Shown here: piece after piece, positions 60,410-64,000 of the stretch
How the letters are laid out: each line of letters starts with the position of its first letter
Numbering within the stretch: the first letter of the stretch is position 1
NCBI RefSeq assembly: GCF_025628965.1
Contig: NZ_JAOTEN010000002.1
Span: forward strand, 434,001-498,000
Direction: 5' to 3'
Length of the DNA: 64,000 nucleotides
Origin: Chryseobacterium gilvum
GTDB lineage: Bacteria; Bacteroidota; Bacteroidia; Flavobacteriales; Weeksellaceae
The notes under the pieces: model-generated
Seen by the model: only the letters and a program-made list of their open reading frames with translations
Database searches by the model: none
What the model was told of the DNA's origin: nothing
Program-made: the position numbers and the translations under genes

Positions 60410-62384
60410 ATACGATAACAAACGTAAAAGAACGTTAAGATGGGGCTACCTTTTTGCGGTAGGGGCTCTGTGCGTATTCGTGCTCTTTATCACCAGAATT
60501 GTCATCCTTCAGAATACCAATGTTCAGGAGATTAAAGATGATTACATCAACAACAATTACCGCACAGCGACTTTAAAAGCGGCACGCGGAAACCTCTATG
60601 CATCAGACGGTTCTATCTTGGCAACCACGGTGATGCGCTACGATGTTTTTCTTGATTTTAAAACCATGAAAGACACCGTGTACACCAATAACATCGGTCC
60701 GCTTACAGATTCTTTAAGCAAAATGTTTGGTAAGCCGAGAGCAGAATTCAGAAAAAGATTTGACGAGCAGAGAAAAAAGAAAAACCAATATTATTCTTTG
60801 GTAAAAGGGCTAGATTTTGATCAGTATGACCGAATCAGAAAATTTCCGATTTTTAAAAGAGGAAAAAATAAAGGAGGGTTTATCATCGACAGAAATTATA
60901 AGAGAGAACTTGCCACTTCAGAAATCGGAGCCGGAACAATCGGGATGGATTACGGCGGGCTTAAATCCGGCCTCGAAGGGGCATTTTCAAAATATCTTAC
61001 CGGAGTTGACGGAGAAAGACTGGAGCAGAGAGTTAACTCTTCACAATGGAAACCTATCGATTTCTGGAAAGTAAAAGAACCTACCGACGGCCAGGACGTG
61101 TATACGACTTTAGATCTCAGGATTCAGGATATCGCCCACTCAGCTTTAGAAAAGCAGCTCATCAATTTTGAAGCAAAACACGGAACTGTGATTGTCATGG
61201 AAGTGGCAACCGGAAAAGTGCGGGCAATGGTAAATTTAAGAGAAACTGAACCCGGAGTGTATGAAGATGCCTATAATTATGCTTTAAAAGACAATATAGA
61301 ACCGGGCTCAACTTTTAAAACCATCTCGCTTTTAGCCGCAATGGATGACGGATTTATTGATGAAAATACAACCGTTAACGTAGGAAACGGAAGTTGGGTT
61401 TACGCAAAACAAAAAATTTCTGATGGCCACGGCGGCGGAACATACGAAATCAGCGATGTTTTGGCAAAGTCAAGCAACGTAGGAACGGCAAAGCTCATCA
61501 CAAAATATTATGCAGAAAAGCCGGAAATTTTTCTTGACCACCTGAGAAGATGGAAACTTTTTAATAAAATGGATATTGAGCTTCCGGGAATTACAAAACC
61601 CAGAATCTTAACACCAAAAAGCAAATCATGGAATGCAGCAACCTTAGCTTCAATCTCTTACGGGTATGCCTCAAATATTAATTTATTACAGTTAACGACT
61701 TTCTACAACGGGATTGCGAACAGGGGAAAAATGCTGAAACCACTTTTCATTGATAAAATAATGAAAGATGGCAAAACCATTTTTGAAGCCAAAGAAGAAG
61801 TGATTGTTAAAAAAATGGCCTCTGAAAAAGCCATTCAGATGATGACCAGTGCTTTGACCAAGGCTGTAGAAAAAGGGACAGGAAGAAGCATTTTTACGCC
61901 CAACCTGAAAATGGCAGGGAAAACCGGAACCGCAAGATTTGAATACTGGTTGCCCGGTCCAATGAAATACAGAGCATCATTCGCAGGATTTTATCCGGCA
62001 GATAACCCAAAATATACGTGTTACGTTATGATCAGTGAGCCAAACGTAGCAAAAGGATTTTACGGAGGAACAGTTTCAGCGCCGGTTTTTAAAGAAATTG
62101 CAGGAAAAACTTTCCTGAAAACCCCTCAGAATGTAGAAAAAGAAATGTTGGTAGACCGAAAGGTAAACCTGAATAAAATGGTGGAACCCAACGTAAAAGT
62201 GGCCGTTCACAACAAGCAAATGCCAAGTGTAGTGGGGTTAATTGGTAAAAATATCATCCCGCAACTCGAAAATTTAGGGTATCGTGTAGATTTTAAAGGA
62301 GTGGGAAGAATTAAAGAGCAGTTTCCGCTTGAAGGAACTATCATCAGTAAAAACCAGAGAATTTATTTGTCTCTGCAAAATTAA
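60393..62384 (+). CDS. ftsI: Penicillin-binding protein (FtsI/PBP3 type) with PASTA-like C-terminus
   Basis: Septal peptidoglycan transpeptidase of 663 residues. One N-terminal TM helix (about 10-32), a pedestal domain, and the transpeptidase domain with the three active-site motifs: STFK (EPGSTFKTISLLAA), SSN (AKSSNVGTAKL) and KTGT (AGKTGTARFEYW). A single PASTA-like domain ends the protein (MPSVVGLIGKNIIPQLENLG). Cluster position identifies it as the division transpeptidase. Confidence 0.93.
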   Translation: MQKQNEYDNKRKRTLRWGYLFAVGALCVFVLFITRIVILQNTNVQEIKDDYINNNYRTATLKAARGNLYASDGSILATTVMRYDVFLDFKTMKDTVYTNNIGPLTDSLSKMFGKPRAEFRKRFDEQRKKKNQYYSLVKGLDFDQYDRIRKFPIFKRGKNKGGFIIDRNYKRELATSEIGAGTIGMDYGGLKSGLEGAFSKYLTGVDGERLEQRVNSSQWKPIDFWKVKEPTDGQDVYTTLDLRIQDIAHSALEKQLINFEAKHGTVIVMEVATGKVRAMVNLRETEPGVYEDAYNYALKDNIEPGSTFKTISLLAAMDDGFIDENTTVNVGNGSWVYAKQKISDGHGGGTYEISDVLAKSSNVGTAKLITKYYAEKPEIFLDHLRRWKLFNKMDIELPGITKPRILTPKSKSWNAATLASISYGYASNINLLQLTTFYNGIANRGKMLKPLFIDKIMKDGKTIFEAKEEVIVKKMASEKAIQMMTSALTKAVEKGTGRSIFTPNLKMAGKTGTARFEYWLPGPMKYRASFAGFYPADNPKYTCYVMISEPNVAKGFYGGTVSAPVFKEIAGKTFLKTPQNVEKEMLVDRKVNLNKMVEPNVKVAVHNKQMPSVVGLIGKNIIPQLENLGYRVDFKGVGRIKEQFPLEGTIISKNQRIYLSLQN

Positions 62385-62399
62385 AATAAGCGTAAAGAA

Positions 62400-63860
62400 A
62401 TGCAGTTAATTGATCTTTTAAACAGAATTCCGGTATTGGAAATTTACGGTGAGAACAACCGTGAGGTTTCCGAATTGGTTTTTGACAGCAGGAAAATTTC
62501 TGAAAACACGCTTTATATTGCAATCAGAGGTACCGTTGCAGACGGGCATTCATTTATCACAGCAGCGATTGAAAAAGGCGCAACAACTATTGTTTGTGAA
62601 GAGTTTCCTGAAAGCTTTACCGAAAATATAACGTATGTCAAAGTAAAAGATTCTTCTAAAACGTTAGGACATCTTGCGTCTAATTATTATGGAAATCCGT
62701 CTCAGAAACTGAAACTCATTGGAGTTACAGGAACCAATGGCAAAACGTCTGTTTCAACCTTGCTTTTTGATGTATTTAAAAATATAGGGTACGATTCTGC
62801 TTTGCTTTCCACAGTAGAAATCAGAATCGGAGACAAAATCATTCCGGCAACACATACGACACCGGATGTAATTACAATTAATAAAATTTTGGCGCAGGCG
62901 GTTGAAGAAGGATGCGAATTTGCTTTTATGGAAGTAAGTTCTCACGGGATTGCCCAAAACAGAATTGAAGGCCTGACTTTTAAAATCGCAGGTTTTACCA
63001 ATCTTACACACGATCATTTAGATTATCATAAAACGTTTAATGAATATTTGAAAACGAAGAAAAGGTTTTTTGATGAATTAAATGAAAACGCAATAGCTAT
63101 CACAAATATTGATGATAAAAACGGCAATGTGATGCTTCAGAATACGAAGGCTCAAAAAAAATCCTACGCTTTGAAGACGATGGCAGATTATCACGGAAGA
63201 ATTTTGGAAGCAGATTTCAACGGGATGCTTTTGTATTTTAACGGAAAAGAGTTCTGGACAACCCTTACCGGAAAATTCAATGTCTATAATTTGCTTTTGG
63301 TTTTTGGAATTGCTTCTGAACTAGGTTTTCAGCAAGACGAAATTCTCCAGGCAATCAGCATCTTAAAAAGAGTTTCCGGAAGATTTGAAACCTTTAAATC
63401 GGATGGTGGAATTTTCTTTATTGTAGATTACGCGCACACTCCGGATGCTTTAGAAAATGTGTTAGACAGCATTAACGATATCAGAACAAAAAATGAAAGA
63501 CTGATCACGGTTTTCGGTTGCGGAGGCGACAGAGATCATTCAAAAAGGCCTGAAATGGGAAATATTGCGTCAAAGAAATCAACTTTGGCCATCATCACTT
63601 CAGACAACCCAAGATCGGAAGATCCGAATCAGATTATCAAAGAAATTGAAGCAGGCGTTGAACCCCAGAATTTCAGCAAATACACTTCAATTCCTGACAG
63701 AAGGGAAGCAATAAAAATGGCTATCAAATTCGCGGAACCGAAAGATATTGTTTTAGTTGCCGGAAAAGGCCATGAAAATTATCAGGAAATCAATGGTGTA
63801 AAGCACCATTTTGACGATAAGGAAGTCATCAATGAACTGTGGAAAATGATGAGCAAATAA
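62400..63860 (+). CDS. murE: UDP-N-acetylmuramoyl-tripeptide synthetase MurE
   Basis: Mur ligase of 486 residues adding the third amino acid to UDP-MurNAc-dipeptide. N-terminal UDP-binding domain, P-loop GVTGTNGKTSVSTLL, THTTPDV, HDHLDYHKT, and the C-terminal specificity motif DNPR (ITSDNPRSEDPNQI). DNPR marks enzymes adding meso-diaminopimelate, so the peptidoglycan is expected to be of the mDAP type. Confidence 0.96.
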   Translation: MQLIDLLNRIPVLEIYGENNREVSELVFDSRKISENTLYIAIRGTVADGHSFITAAIEKGATTIVCEEFPESFTENITYVKVKDSSKTLGHLASNYYGNPSQKLKLIGVTGTNGKTSVSTLLFDVFKNIGYDSALLSTVEIRIGDKIIPATHTTPDVITINKILAQAVEEGCEFAFMEVSSHGIAQNRIEGLTFKIAGFTNLTHDHLDYHKTFNEYLKTKKRFFDELNENAIAITNIDDKNGNVMLQNTKAQKKSYALKTMADYHGRILEADFNGMLLYFNGKEFWTTLTGKFNVYNLLLVFGIASELGFQQDEILQAISILKRVSGRFETFKSDGGIFFIVDYAHTPDALENVLDSINDIRTKNERLITVFGCGGDRDHSKRPEMGNIASKKSTLAIITSDNPRSEDPNQIIKEIEAGVEPQNFSKYTSIPDRREAIKMAIKFAEPKDIVLVAGKGHENYQEINGVKHHFDDKEVINELWKMMSK

Positions 63861-63888
63861 AAAACTAAACTAAACCAAACCAAGTAGA

Positions 63889-64000
63889 ATGCTATACTAC
63901 CTATACGAATATTTAACGAGTCAGGGAATTCACATTCCGGGATTAGGGATGATGAAATATATTTCCTTCCGTGCAGGAATATCTGTTTTACTGTCTTTGA
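63889..64000 (+). CDS. mraY: Phospho-N-acetylmuramoyl-pentapeptide-transferase, 5' end only
   Basis: From ATG 63889 the frame reads MLYYLYEYLTSQGIHIPGLG and then FRAGISVLLSL up to the window edge (37 codons), matching the start of MraY (lipid I synthase) and its usual place after murE in the dcw cluster. The rest lies outside. Confidence 0.88.
   Translation, partial: MLYYLYEYLTSQGIHIPGLGMMKYISFRAGISVLLSL

Noticed and set aside
1-64000. CRISPR arrays, prophage, insertion sequences
   Set aside because: No regularly spaced repeats, transposase, integrase or phage structural genes were seen on either strand.

Overview
The window is chromosomal DNA from a member of the Bacteroidota, most likely family Weeksellaceae (Chryseobacterium or a close relative). 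The DNA is AT-rich. Recognisable promoters have the Bacteroidota -7 element TAnnTTTG. The gene content includes a PorW/SprE-type T9SS lipoprotein, a GLPGLI protein beside an OMP_b-brl_3 barrel, a murF-alr fusion, an FtsL-like protein and a dcw cluster starting with mraZ. Assignment to genus is an inference. No phage, insertion sequence, CRISPR array or rRNA operon is visible.

Layout. 1-5.3 kb: partial Lgt-family gene, guaC, fabG, and a reverse operon (acidic repeat protein, small membrane protein, rsmI). 5.4-11 kb: tdk, murF-alr, a patatin/BamA-type phospholipase and ybeY. 11.1-16.4 kb is origin-like: two perfect parS palindromes flank mnmG, and a gene-free AT-rich stretch between pgk and rpiB holds DnaA-box-like sequences. 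16.6-24.3 kb: a TSP3-repeat secreted protein, rnr, then a forward run (LysE-type exporter, LD-carboxypeptidase, DoxX-like, yraN, SDR, NTF2-like, tsaB). 24.3-28.8 kb reverse: sprE/porW, maf, kdsC-like, DUF2520. 28.9-33.8 kb: an ECF sigma factor operon, a secreted protein and lepA. 34.5-36.5 kb: three adjacent NAD/ADP-ribose genes (macrodomain, Sir2, KptA), all broken by single-base deletions and followed by a small inverted-repeat element. 36.5-43.4 kb: M14 peptidase, JmjC-like cupin, OM barrel plus GLPGLI. 43.4-48.9 kb: feoA-feoB-small Cys-rich membrane protein behind an operator-like palindrome, glmM, a TPR protein. 49-51.4 kb: EamA transporter, aat, DUF3127 protein, three tRNAs (Leu-UAG, Gly-GCC, Leu-UAA). 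51.5-56.4 kb: a two-component system with a separate 7-TM protein, followed by a cytosolic metacaspase-like protease and a trypsin/V8-like serine protease. 56.4-58.3 kb: ElaA-like GNAT, engB, alpha/beta hydrolase. 58.5-64 kb: the start of the dcw cluster (mraZ, rsmH, ftsL-like, ftsI-type PBP, murE, start of mraY).

Most of the window is housekeeping. The most unusual part is 51.5-56.4 kb. The two protease genes each carry the same short leader element (a block matching GGCnGAAnCCGAAAAGCC, then AAAGAGTAGG). G/C dyads of the form GGkGTTyTyCC sit at matching positions in the promoters of the two-component operon and of the metacaspase gene. This suggests one regulated system: a sensor kinase and response regulator controlling a two-protease cassette. 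Also notable are the concentrated decay of the ADP-ribose trio and the parS/origin-like region.
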